Origin: Drosophila miranda
Taxonomy: Eukaryota > Arthropoda > Insecta > Diptera > Drosophilidae
Length of the DNA stretch: 64,000 nt
Direction: 5' to 3'
NCBI RefSeq assembly: GCF_003369915.1
Contig: NW_022881603.1
Coordinates: 24,164,264 to 24,228,263 of the forward strand
Below, piece by piece: positions 1 to 9,219 of the stretch; within the stretch, counting starts at the first letter, position 1, and each line of letters begins with the position of its first letter. The translations under genes were made by a program, and so were the position numbers. Under the pieces are notes generated by a model, which did no database searches, was not told where the DNA came from, and was given only the letters and a program-made list of their open reading frames with translations.

Positions 1-754
1 GTGACCAAACACAACGTTCATTTTGGCCACCCTCTGCTGGAACGGTAACGGCTGGCCTAATCCATGGCTTACGCCACGCGCCCTCCCTCTATTTTAATTT
101 ACTGCATCATGCTTCAGTATATATCCAAGCTTTAATAATCATAAATTGACAATTTCATCTTTCTCATAAATAAATAGATATATTCCAAATTATCACTTAC
201 CAAAAAGAAACACCAAAACGTTCGACACAAAGGCAAACACGGAAAATAACTGCTGAAACTTCGTTCAACCAACAGGGATACCCTCACCCATACGTAATGG
301 AATATGTGTAGATGAGTGGATCCAGTTTTACGGGAGTTAATTTAACTCGGGCCCCTACGGAGACTTAACCTACCAAGAGCTCTTGTTAAGGGTCCCCGGG
401 ACATAAACAATAAACAATATTTTTCCACAAATCGCTCGACCAAATACGGTGGACTGATGGGACCCCCGCGTCACCCACTAAGGGTTAATCTTCTGGAACT
501 GAACAGCTGATCGCATATTTAGGTTCGTGAAAGGTGTTGGTCACTTCCTTTTCATCAGCGAGCGAAACCGGTCGTGTTTTTTCTTAACAGTCTGAAAAGT
601 GACTTTTTCCAAGCAACAAAGGCTTAATTAAAAGTGATTGTAAAAATTGGATCATTGTTTATTTCATACAAATCTTCATCAATATATAAATTATTCCTCT
701 TTTCATTTCCCAAAGGAGAGGTAAGTCTTTGGCAATCTGGTTAAACCAGCAAGT
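1..754. other. AT-rich leader, probable LINE 5' region
   Basis: No convincing coding sequence was found. The last 200 or so bases lead directly into the first ORF of the downstream I-clade element and probably belong to its 5' untranslated region, but I could not locate the true 5' end or a target-site duplication. The first 500 bases are unassigned. Confidence 0.4.
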
Positions 755-2638
755 ATGGCGGACGCCGGTCACTCGGTGTCTGCCAAATTGAAACCCCCTG
801 ATCAGGTGGCAAAAAGCGGCAAAATTCAAACCCAAAAAACAATAGCAAAAAACTTCAGTGCTTTGTGTTCAGGTGTGAAAGAGGACATATTCGACAGCTT
901 GACTATCGAAAAGTACCCAGCAAAAAAGAAGCGCAAGGAACAAAAAAGCGACAACACCAATACAGACATAAATAACAAAATGCTGATAGGCGATGACAGT
1001 AACAAAATGGTGGAGGCTTCTGACGGTGTGACCGTTCACAATTCTCACACAAATGCCATAAATGGTTTTACTGGAAATACTGAAATGACTAAAACACTGA
1101 ATAAAAATACTAATCCGATTATAAACCCATCAAATGTAGGTATCGAAAGAGAAACAGTGTTGTATAGTGAGTGCCACATCGGTGATGCGGCTGTACTAGT
1201 ATCGACTAAGAACAGTACCATCTTCGAAAACAAAAACACCAAAAATGGCTTATTCTTTTTTGAAAAAATAAGACACCTTAAAATCAAAGGAATTAAAGAA
1301 ATCGTAGCTCTTGCGCCTACACTATACAAGATTTATTTTAAGGTTTTCAGCGAAGCAAATGATTTAGTTTTAAATGAGGAGTTAAAAAAAATGAATTTAG
1401 TGGTATTTATACCAAAAGACTATGTGGAATCCTATGGAGTTATTAAAGGGGTGCCCCTCGGTTTTTCTGAGAATGAAATTATGGATAATATTACTTCTAA
1501 CATCAAAATTAAGTCAATTGAAAGATTAGCAAGAAGGCAGAAAATTACAACCGATGACAACAACGAAACATTCAAGCTCATACCATTAGAAACAGTCAAA
1601 ATTGGTTTTGAGGGTTTTGAGGTTTAAGGTTTTCAGCGAAGCAAATGATTTAGTTTTAAATGAGGAGTTAAAAAAAATGAATTTAGTGGTATTTATACCA
1701 AAAGACTATGTGGAATCCTATGGAGTTATTAAAGGGGTGCCCCTCGGTTTTTCTGAGAATGAAATTATGGATAATATTACTTCTAACATCAAAATTAAGT
1801 CAATTGAAAGATTAGCAAGAAGGCAGAAAATTACAACCGATGATAACAACCAAACATTCAAGCTCATACCATTAGAAACAGTCAAAATTGGTTTTGAGGG
1901 TTCAGACATCCCAGAAAAGGTATCTCTTTTTGGGATATGTGGGATGAAAGTAAGCATATATGTTCCCAGAGTAAGGCAATGTTATAATTGTGGCAGACTT
2001 GGTCACACTTCGACCAGATGCAAATCAGCTAGGAGGTGCTATAAATGCGGAGTCGAGGAGTGCAATGGGTCGTGCACTGGTCTCAAGTGTATCCTTTGCA
2101 ATGGGAAAAATCACTCAGCTAGGGACAGACTGATGTTCCCAGTATGGGAAAAGGAGATGGACATTAACAAAATAATGACAATCAAAAAAATCGCGCGTAA
2201 GGAAGTGCTTAGCACTTACTCAATCCATCAAAATTTTTCGCTGTTAGATAATTATGAAAAAAACTATCCAAAAATAGACATAAATGAGGAAAATGTTCAA
2301 AACAAAAACGTTAAAGCAAATGAAGTTTTAAAAAAACACAGTTATGCGAGCAGGTTAGTGCAGAGACCTTTGGTTCCTGCACAAAAACCCTACTATCACT
2401 TAGAATCATATACCAGCGATTCTAGTAATCACGTACCATTTTTTGAAAACAAAGAACTAAAAGAAAACAAATTTACCATTCAACAGATGGTTGACATGTT
2501 GTCTCGTTTAGTCGACTCAAATGATGTGTCACATCCATCAAAAAAAGTGACCAGTACAAATGATTACAATATGGAACATAATGCAGACAGAAAAATGAAC
2601 AAACAGAGAGAAACGAACCTTTTTAAAACATCTAAATA
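755..2638 (+). pseudogene. I-clade LINE ORF1 (Gag-like), disrupted by a 286 bp tandem duplication
   Basis: This is the nucleic-acid-binding ORF1 of a non-LTR retrotransposon. The reading frame opens at the ATG at 755 and stops at 1627. It stops because a segment of about 286 bp (around 1339-1624) is repeated immediately downstream (around 1625-1910), which shifts the frame. The second copy continues open to 2638. The C-terminal part has cysteine knuckles: CYNCGRLGHTSTRC, then CYKCG followed by two cysteines, then CILCNGKNH in which the last cysteine position is an arginine. Such triple knuckles are known from I and jockey-type ORF1 proteins. The N-terminal third is lysine-rich and lacks recognisable domains. 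It is followed after 3 bases by ORF2, the normal LINE order. Removing one repeat in thought would restore a frame, so the duplication is the visible lesion. Confidence 0.8.
1339..1910 (+). repeat. 286 bp direct tandem duplication inside LINE ORF1
   Basis: The stretch starting at the words aggttttcagcgaagcaaat occurs at about 1341 and again at about 1627, with an exact offset of 286 bases. It stays near-identical up to the shared ggttttgagg at about 1604 and 1890. Only a few substitutions are seen (for example gacaacaacgaa against gataacaaccaa), so it arose recently. Confidence 0.95.
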
Positions 2639-2641
2639 AAT

Positions 2642-4763
2642 ATGAAATTTTTACAACATAACATTCAATCTATTAAAGCCAATAAAAACGACCTTGTATT
2701 CTACTTAAACAATGAAAACTTCGAATTTGCCATTCTGGCTGAAGTTTTCTCTCACGATCTCCGTTTTAGGAAAGGACGGTTATGGAGGAGTGGCGATTGC
2801 CTACAAAAAAGAATTAAGAGTTAAAAGACTGATATATGAGACAGAGCAAGATATAATTATAGCAAGAACCATCAACAACAAAGATAAATTTCTTATCACC
2901 TCAGTATATTTTGAACCTTTGTTGTCTCTTGCATCCTTCAAGCAAGCGATTAACAATCTCCTTGAATATTTAGATGCATTCGGAAACGTCATAATTGCAG
3001 GAGATTTTAACGCAAGACATACCTTTTCTGGAGACAGAACCAACAGTGGAAAGGGAACTTTTCTCATGCAAGCTATGTCAAATGCTGGCTACAGTCTAGC
3101 AAATGACCACAGTCTCACATTCAGAAGACACATCGACTCAACATCAGGGTCTGTACTCGATTTAACTTTCACAAAGGGTATTCATATAGAGAATTGGAAA
3201 TGCGAAAAGTTTTACCTAGGAGGCAGCCACCGTCACCCAATAACCTTTGAAACAGCAGGATATCAACACAAACTCAAAACTTTCCTTGCCAAAAACAGGC
3301 TACTGAAAAAGCTAAGCCAGTTTGAGGCCGACAAAGATATGGATAATTTAGCGAAGAACATCCAACAGGAAATAAAAGCAGCTACTTATGAAATCAAAAA
3401 CAAATGACCAAAATTATGGTGACCCGAGAATTTAGCCAAATTATTCAGGGAGTTTGCAGAGTCGCAGAAGAAGGCAGCTTCAGAACCCTCCTTTCAAAAT
3501 TATTGTTCTGCTGTTAACCTCAAGGTTAAATGGAAAAAATCTGTTAAAATTGCCAAAAGAACTAGCTATGCCAGGAAGTTAACAGAGTTAAATGTAAAAT
3601 CGAACTCAAGAGAAGCCTGGAGATTCCTCAGAAATCTAAAAAACTGTCAAGAGGACACCCCAGAAATTTTCGACCCTGACAAAGCTGGGCCATACCTGGA
3701 ATTCCTTAACGAACAAATAACCTCAGAAGCAAAGGATGTAGACGAAGAAATGTACTCAACCAAGAACAATGAAAATCCTTTCTTTTCCTTGGAAGAGTTA
3801 GAGGCTGTGTTAGTCAGAAACAGAAAAACGGCAGGAGGAATAGATCACATCACATAAGAGATGCTGAGTGCTCTTAACACTAGTATAAAGACAGAACTTG
3901 TACATTTTTACAACCGTCGAGTGGCTATGTGCGATTTCCCAGTCGAATGGAGATCTATCAGAATTGTACCAATACCGAAAAAAAACATGGATCTGACTGA
4001 CTTAAAACATTTTCGACCCATATCCCTCATTTCGGTTCTAGCCAAGACAGTAAATGGCATGGTGAAAGCCAGGCTGGAAAAGCATATACAAGAAAACAAG
4101 ATTATACCCTACAGATCTTATGCATACCAAAAAAACAAGTCTGCAGCGATGTGCATAAATGATGTCATCAATGTGGTAGCGGCAAAGAAAAAGAACAAGG
4201 AACACGTTACTCTTGTGGTTGTTGACCTCAACAATGCCTACAATTGTGTCAACCTGAAATTCTTAAAAAGACTAATGGAAAATGAGTGTTTTCCTAAAAC
4301 ATACATTGACTGGATCATCAGTTTTATGTCTATGAGACTACTGAAAATAGGGGAAGCTGTTCAGGTAGTTCAGGGAGGAATCCCACAGGGCTCTTGTCTG
4401 TCGCCCCTCCTTTTTAATGTATACACAAAAAGACTACATCAGATCTGTGATAGAAATACTCATATGATGCAATTTGCAGATGACTTCGTTATAATCTCTC
4501 ACAACAGAGAGTTTACTGTAGCGGTTGAAAACCTTAATAAAAAACTAAATGACTTTAACCTTCTATGTGGTGATCTCGGTTTTAGCTTCAATCCAAGCAA
4601 ATCTGCAGCAATGAATGTAGGAAAAAGACAGGTCAGAGCGGTAAATATTTCTGTTAGAAATGTGCCTATACCAAATCGAAAAGATATCCGTTTCTTAGGC
4701 AGACTGATTAGCGCAAACATGTCAAATGTCAGTCATGTAAAAATGGTTAAAGAACAAACAAAA
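2642..4763 (+). pseudogene. I-clade LINE ORF2 (endonuclease and reverse transcriptase), decayed and 3' truncated
   Basis: ORF2 begins at the ATG at 2642 with an endonuclease-like start (FLQHNIQSIKANK). It changes frame near 2780, continues through endonuclease motifs (AGDFNARH and, near the end of the domain, SHRHPITF), hits a stop at 3405, and has another in-frame stop at about 3855. The reverse transcriptase is clear: LVVVDLNNAYN, GIPQGSCLSPLLFN and the catalytic FADDF at about 4475. The frame ends abruptly near 4763, where a Helitron-like element begins. The C-terminal RNase H and zinc region expected of I elements and the poly(A) tail are missing. Several independent lesions mark it as an old dead copy. 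Confidence 0.85.
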
Positions 4764-5860
4764 CGAGGGGGAACGTTGTGAGTTGCTGCGGACACCGCAA
4801 CTCTACAGCTATAACCGATACTTAGTCAGTATGGCTCTCCTGCGGCAGACGCCGCTAATATTAAACGACACGACAAAGAGTGCGTGCGAGAGAGACAGAA
4901 AATCAGTCTGAGCGTGACGTCGGGCGCTGCGTAGCCAATGCAAATTGATTTGTTCCTTTTGGGTATAAAAATGATCCGATCTGATCCAGATTCAGCAGTC
5001 TGATAGATATGGTCATTATCTATGATTCTACGTTTTTAGTTTTCTCGAATCTGCAATATTGTGGATGCAACAGATTTTCGTCCTTTGTGGTGGCGAAAGG
5101 GGGTGGGGCGAAATTCTGAGATATACGTTTTATAGTGAGATCTAACAGAAGTGCGGATACCAAATTTGGTTACTATAGCCTTAATAGTCTCTGAGATTTG
5201 TGGATGCCCCAGATTTTCGTCCTTTGCGGGGGCGGAAGGGGGTGTGGCGAAATTTGGACACAAAACGGGCAAGGTCCGATATCACAGGAGTGTGGATACC
5301 AAATTTGGTTGCTCTGGCTCTTATAGGTTCTGAGATCCTTGAACTCATATTTTGCAATTGGCAAAGCCGACCATGAAACCTGTGTGTTAGAGAGAGACAG
5401 AGCGAGAAAGAATGAAATTGTTTTCTTGATTCTGGCTATAATAATTATACGATCTGGTTGAGATTTTACACTCTAGAACATATAGTCATCCTCTACGATT
5501 CTGCGTTTTTGGTTTTATTGTATCTTTAAAAATGTGGATGCCACAGATTTTCGTCCTTTGTGGGGGCGGAAGTAGGCGGGGCGAAGTTTTGAAATATTTT
5601 TGTAGCAGTGACATATCACAGAGGTCTGGATCCAAAACATCGTTGCTCTAGCTCTTATAGTCTTTGAGCACTAGGCGCTGAAGGGGACGGACAGACGGAC
5701 GGACGGACAGACAGACATGGCTCAATCGACTCGGCTATTGATGCTGATCAAGAATATATATACTTTATGGGGTCGGAAACGATTCCTTCTGGACGTTACA
5801 CACATCCATTTTCACCACAAATCAAATATACCCCAATACTCATTTTGAGTATCGGGTATA
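4764..5860 (+). mobile_element. INE-1/ISY-like Helitron (copy alpha)
   Basis: A non-coding element of about 1.1 kb. It starts with a short hairpin-forming segment (gagttgctgcgg/ccgcaactc) and has tataaccgata near the left end and agtatcgggtata at the right end. It carries a gacggacagacgg microsatellite, and its tail ...tatactttatggggtcgg is characteristic of Drosophila INE-1/DINE-1 Helitron relatives. In the obscura group the abundant relative is called ISY. Two more copies lie at 31859 and 35646. GA-rich runs (gcgagagagacag and gttagagagagacagagcg) resemble MSL recognition motifs but this is only resemblance. Its left end exactly abuts the truncated LINE. The family call is from recognition of the consensus tail, not a search. 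Confidence 0.8.
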
Positions 5861-6386
5861 ATAAACGGTATTATTTTGGGTTGCAATTTCTCATTTTATC
5901 AAAAACAAAATAAATAAAACAAAAAGTGAAGGAAAGTCACGAGAGAGGGCGAGAGAGCGCGAAAGAGAGTGTGTGTGAAAGTTGTTGCTGTTGTTGCTGT
6001 TGTTTCTCTCTTTCTGCGCCATCGGTTACAGTTAGTTTTCCAGCAGAGTGCGCCGCGTGCGCTCCACTCACCGACTAATCGCCGCTTTTATATTCCAAAT
6101 AGATTATAGTCGGGCAATTTGCATTTTTCTAAAGCTAAACAATATACTACGTGTTTACATACATATACACATACCCGTAATCCGTAATCACAGACGAATC
6201 AGAATCGTTCCGGGGAGATGCTCCTCAGTGCTGTGGTGTCTCTGTCTCCGTTTGGCCCGGGGCTAAAGTCCAGTGACACGCTGTAAACTGATAATAAAAG
6301 TGTACTAACAGAGTTACACACTCCACTCCCGTGGTATTGGAGGTGGTTCCAGGTTGCCAATAGAGAGAGGGAGAGAAAGAGCCGGA
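5861..6386 (+). promoter_or_regulatory. Presumed 5' UTR and promoter region of the Kidins220 first exon (copy alpha)
   Basis: No long ORF. It holds GAGA-type repeats, a (GTTGCT)n stretch at about 5980-6005, and several purine-rich tracts directly upstream of the ATG at 6387. The same sequence precedes the first exon in the copies at 33436 and 37277, so it moved with the exon. The promoter role is inferred from position; no TATA box or initiator is convincing. Confidence 0.4.
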
Positions 6387-6557
6387 ATGAAGCGCACACC
6401 CAAATTGCACGAGGTGGGGCGGGCCTACTCGGAGATGTCGCCCCTCAATCCGGACTCTCCGCCTGCACCGGTGGCCAGTAACAGCCGCTATGGCAGCATT
6501 TTTCCCTTCGGCCTGCTGCGCGGCTCCTTCGGTCGCGGCGGCAATGCTGCGGTACAG
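6387..6557 (+). CDS. Kidins220 candidate first coding exon, copy alpha (isolated duplicate)
   Basis: An open segment of 57 codons beginning MKRTPKLHEVGRAYSE and ending in AAVQ, followed by a good splice donor (CAG/GTGGGT). It ends in phase 0, which matches the phase-0 acceptor of the ankyrin exons at 42477, 48952 and 55255. It is therefore a plausible N-terminal exon of the Kidins220-like protein. The residues are basic and then proline- and glycine-rich, with no domain. In this copy the downstream ankyrin exons are absent: the intron is invaded by a Tc1 remnant and a LOA-type LINE, and the duplication stops at 16153. It is thus an orphan exon unless spliced across 36 kb. Assignment to Kidins220 rests on phase and order, not on direct homology. 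Confidence 0.55.
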
Positions 6558-6662
6558 GTGGGTTCTGCCAGACGACAAAGTAAAGCTTAATCGCCCTGTC
6601 ATCGGTTCTATATGGTATATGGGGGAGACTGACTGCTTATCGGGTTTCCCACTACAGATGTA

Positions 6663-7179
6663 CACTACTGGCCAAAAAAATAAGTACATCGGTGTCGTGC
6701 TAGTTTGTTATGGAATAGCTCGAATGTTTGTAAAGAATTGTGGAGAATTTGTGCAAAAAAACGTGGTATGAGATTCCAGTGGAGACTTGCCGCAAACTTA
6801 TTGCTAGTATGCCAAGAAGAATGGCCGAAATCATCCAAAATAAGTGTGGCTATATAGGATACTATTAAAAGATTATAAATTATAAGAAAAAAAAAGTGTA
6901 CAAAATTTGAAAGGTTTTTAGTTTTTCGCTTTGGAGAATTGCTGTACTTATTATTTTGGCCAGCCCTTATTTATGATTTTAAGGTTTAATCGATCATAAA
7001 ATATATATTTGAAATGAAAAATGCTTATGATAAACCGTTTTTATAGGTAGGTATTATTGTAGGTTAGAAAACTAAAAGTAATTTTGATTTTTTTTTTTTT
7101 AAATTATGTTTATTACAAAAGTTTTATAGGAGATGAAAGAAAGCTTATAAGCGTGTACTTATTATTTTGGCCAGTAGTG
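6663..7179 (+). mobile_element. Tc1/mariner-type element remnant with transposase C-terminus (copy alpha)
   Basis: Inverted termini (cactactggcc... at 6663 and the reverse ...ggccagtagtg ending at 7179) are flanked by TA dinucleotides, the Tc1 target signature. Inside, around 6755-6868, lies a short open stretch with IPVETCRKLIASMPRRMAE and GYIGYY before the stop, which matches the usual Tc1 transposase C-terminus. The catalytic DDE region is missing, so it is an internally deleted, non-autonomous copy. This copy has an extra A that breaks the frame relative to the copies at 33712 and 37552. Confidence 0.85.
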
Positions 7180-7776
7180 TATGTACTGTACTACATATTG
7201 CCTGAAATGAGATTGTTTTACCGATAAGTAAGTAGACGGCGGACATGGTTGGGGTATGGTGTTGTATGGTTTTGTTCTTTATATTATATCGTGACGAGGC
7301 CGTCAGCCATCGGGTGCTACAGGGGGACAAACGGATGACGGGTCGGCTCGCACAACTGTGAACTCGGAACTGAGGCGCAGCCGCTCCGGTTAGTAATACC
7401 CGGTGCGGTCTGCGTCTCACACCCCCTCACACAGAGGGTTGCGAGCGAACCGTCACCCGCCGTAACTGTGCACACCGGTGGAAGTGCGACTATACTCTCC
7501 CCGTGAGGGCGGCTGGAAACAGATCCTAGCACGGTCATGTCTCTGCTAGGATGCTGGCGAATGGTAGTCGGGCGGAGAGAAGAAAACTCTCAGTGAAATT
7601 ACCCCAATCCAAGGTGACACTTTTATATGCCGAGGGATGCATGGCCGGGGGGGTGCCCGGTCGCTAATATGCGGACTCTGGATACCTGCCGACCTCCAGT
7701 TTAAATCAGGCTTCCCGGGGCAAGCGGGCTATGCCTCGGGTGACCATCCCCTTCCCGCCTACTCGTGGGAACTACT

Positions 7777-9219
7777 ATGCCAAATAATAAACATATAAAA
7801 ACCAACAAAGCCGCAAAGGAGCTCGGTACTCCTCTTAAAGTACCGGAGGGACAAGCCAATCCCTCTGCACCAGCGCCTGGGAAACCGGGTCCAAAGAAGA
7901 CGGGGAAGGAGACTGAGTCGGTCCACCGTCTTCAGGCAGCAGCCGCAGCGAGGGGGGGCCCGAAAAGCCAATCGGGTCCTTCCAAGTCGGGTGGCTCCAA
8001 GGGCGAAGCGGATACCGGGGTGGCTGCCAAGCAGAGCGTAATCGCGGCTGGTAAGCGCACCGGGACCGAAGAACCCGTGGGAGCCCCGGCGGGCAGCGTC
8101 TCTGCACCACGGGGTGGAAAGCCGTCGTACCAGGACAGGAGACGAGCGGCTTTCATCCTGTCCAACGAAGACCCGAACTTCAAGGCGTCAGCCGAAGGAA
8201 AGGAGCAGAGGCTGTGGGCCTGCTCAATCCTTCCACTGTTCCAGCCAGCCAAAGCCGGAAAGGGCGCAGCCAAGGCCGCCAACAAGCGGCAACGCTCAGC
8301 GGAGGACCCCGCAAATCAGCCAGGCCAAGCCCAGCAAGCCAAGCGGGTGAAGACCCACCTCACGAACCGGTCGTTCGCTGAGGTGGCGAGGGGCAGGACC
8401 CTGATCGGTGTCCTGGACAGGGGCGCCGAGGACGGCCATGTCCCTCGCGATAAGTGGCACCTGGTGGAGAACGAGCTCCAGGACCGGTTCCTACTGGAAC
8501 TGGAGGAGAACGGCGGACCACCGCCAAAGTGTGAGGACGCAGGGTGGCATCAAGACAAGGTGAAAGCCATCGCCTGCCAAGACGCTCGCTCTGCGGCTCT
8601 CTACATGAAGGCGGTGGCGGCCCTAAAAGAGGTCTATCCAGGGGCGAAACTGGAGGCCGTGAAGTGGGAAGATGTCCCTAGTCGCCCGAGAGCCAGAGCG
8701 TGGGTCTCGGCTAAGCCTGCAGAGCCTGAGAAGATCCTCAGGTTACTGCAGGTCTGCAACCCCCACCTTCCTACAGCCGATTGGAAGGTGGCAAAGGTGG
8801 AGGATATCCAAGGGCAGAGGCGCCAGATTATCCTCGTCCTAAATGAGGAATCCATTGATCTCCTCGCAAAGTCGGACGGTGTAGTGGATTATGGCTACAA
8901 GAAGGTCACCATATCCACTTACAAGTCCGATCGCAAGGGCAGGCAAGCGGAGGTCGAGCCAGACCCGGAGCTGCCGGAGATCCCAAAAGAGGGGGCCTCG
9001 TGCGAGGAAGACAACCCGGCGTCGGATGCGGCGTCCATGATGTCGGACGATATCTTGGACGACTACGCGTTCGACGAGAGCGACCTAGCCAGAGGTCTCA
9101 GCCACATCCTTGTCGGGGAGGAGCCGGAGTCCCCTGACAGCGATCTAGAAGTAACAATGGTGGAGGCGAGCCTCAGGAATGTCGTTGACGCTCCTGCAGA
9201 TAAACCTCCACCATTGTAA
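7777..9219 (+). CDS. LOA-type LINE ORF1 protein (DUF4780-like)
   Basis: The frame is open from 7765 (GTG), and I take the ATG at 7777 (MPNNKHIKTNK) as the start. The N-terminal half is low-complexity, rich in Ala, Pro, Lys and Gly. The segment RRAAFILSNEDPNF sits near residue 125. The central to C-terminal part (about residues 200-390, SFAEVARGRTLIGVLDRG to VTISTYKSD) resembles the DUF4780 domain found in ORF1 of LOA-type elements. No CCHC knuckle is visible, in keeping with that clade. An acidic tail follows. The last 41 bases overlap the start of ORF2 in another frame, so ORF2 is probably reached by reinitiation or frameshifting. Confidence 0.8.
   Translation: MPNNKHIKTNKAAKELGTPLKVPEGQANPSAPAPGKPGPKKTGKETESVHRLQAAAAARGGPKSQSGPSKSGGSKGEADTGVAAKQSVIAAGKRTGTEEPVGAPAGSVSAPRGGKPSYQDRRRAAFILSNEDPNFKASAEGKEQRLWACSILPLFQPAKAGKGAAKAANKRQRSAEDPANQPGQAQQAKRVKTHLTNRSFAEVARGRTLIGVLDRGAEDGHVPRDKWHLVENELQDRFLLELEENGGPPPKCEDAGWHQDKVKAIACQDARSAALYMKAVAALKEVYPGAKLEAVKWEDVPSRPRARAWVSAKPAEPEKILRLLQVCNPHLPTADWKVAKVEDIQGQRRQIILVLNEESIDLLAKSDGVVDYGYKKVTISTYKSDRKGRQAEVEPDPELPEIPKEGASCEEDNPASDAASMMSDDILDDYAFDESDLARGLSHILVGEEPESPDSDLEVTMVEASLRNVVDAPADKPPPL

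Noticed and set aside
5690-5720. gacggacggacagac repeats as a CRISPR-like or minisatellite array
   Set aside because: These are the normal internal microsatellite of INE-1-type Helitrons; no spacers are present.
6490-6771. 93-codon frame spanning the first exon and the Tc1 remnant as a new gene
   Set aside because: It crosses the splice donor and enters the transposon, and its start is out of frame with the MKRTPK exon.
8114-8350. Small frames within LINE ORF1 and ORF2 on both strands
   Set aside because: Overlapping shadows of the retrotransposon genes.
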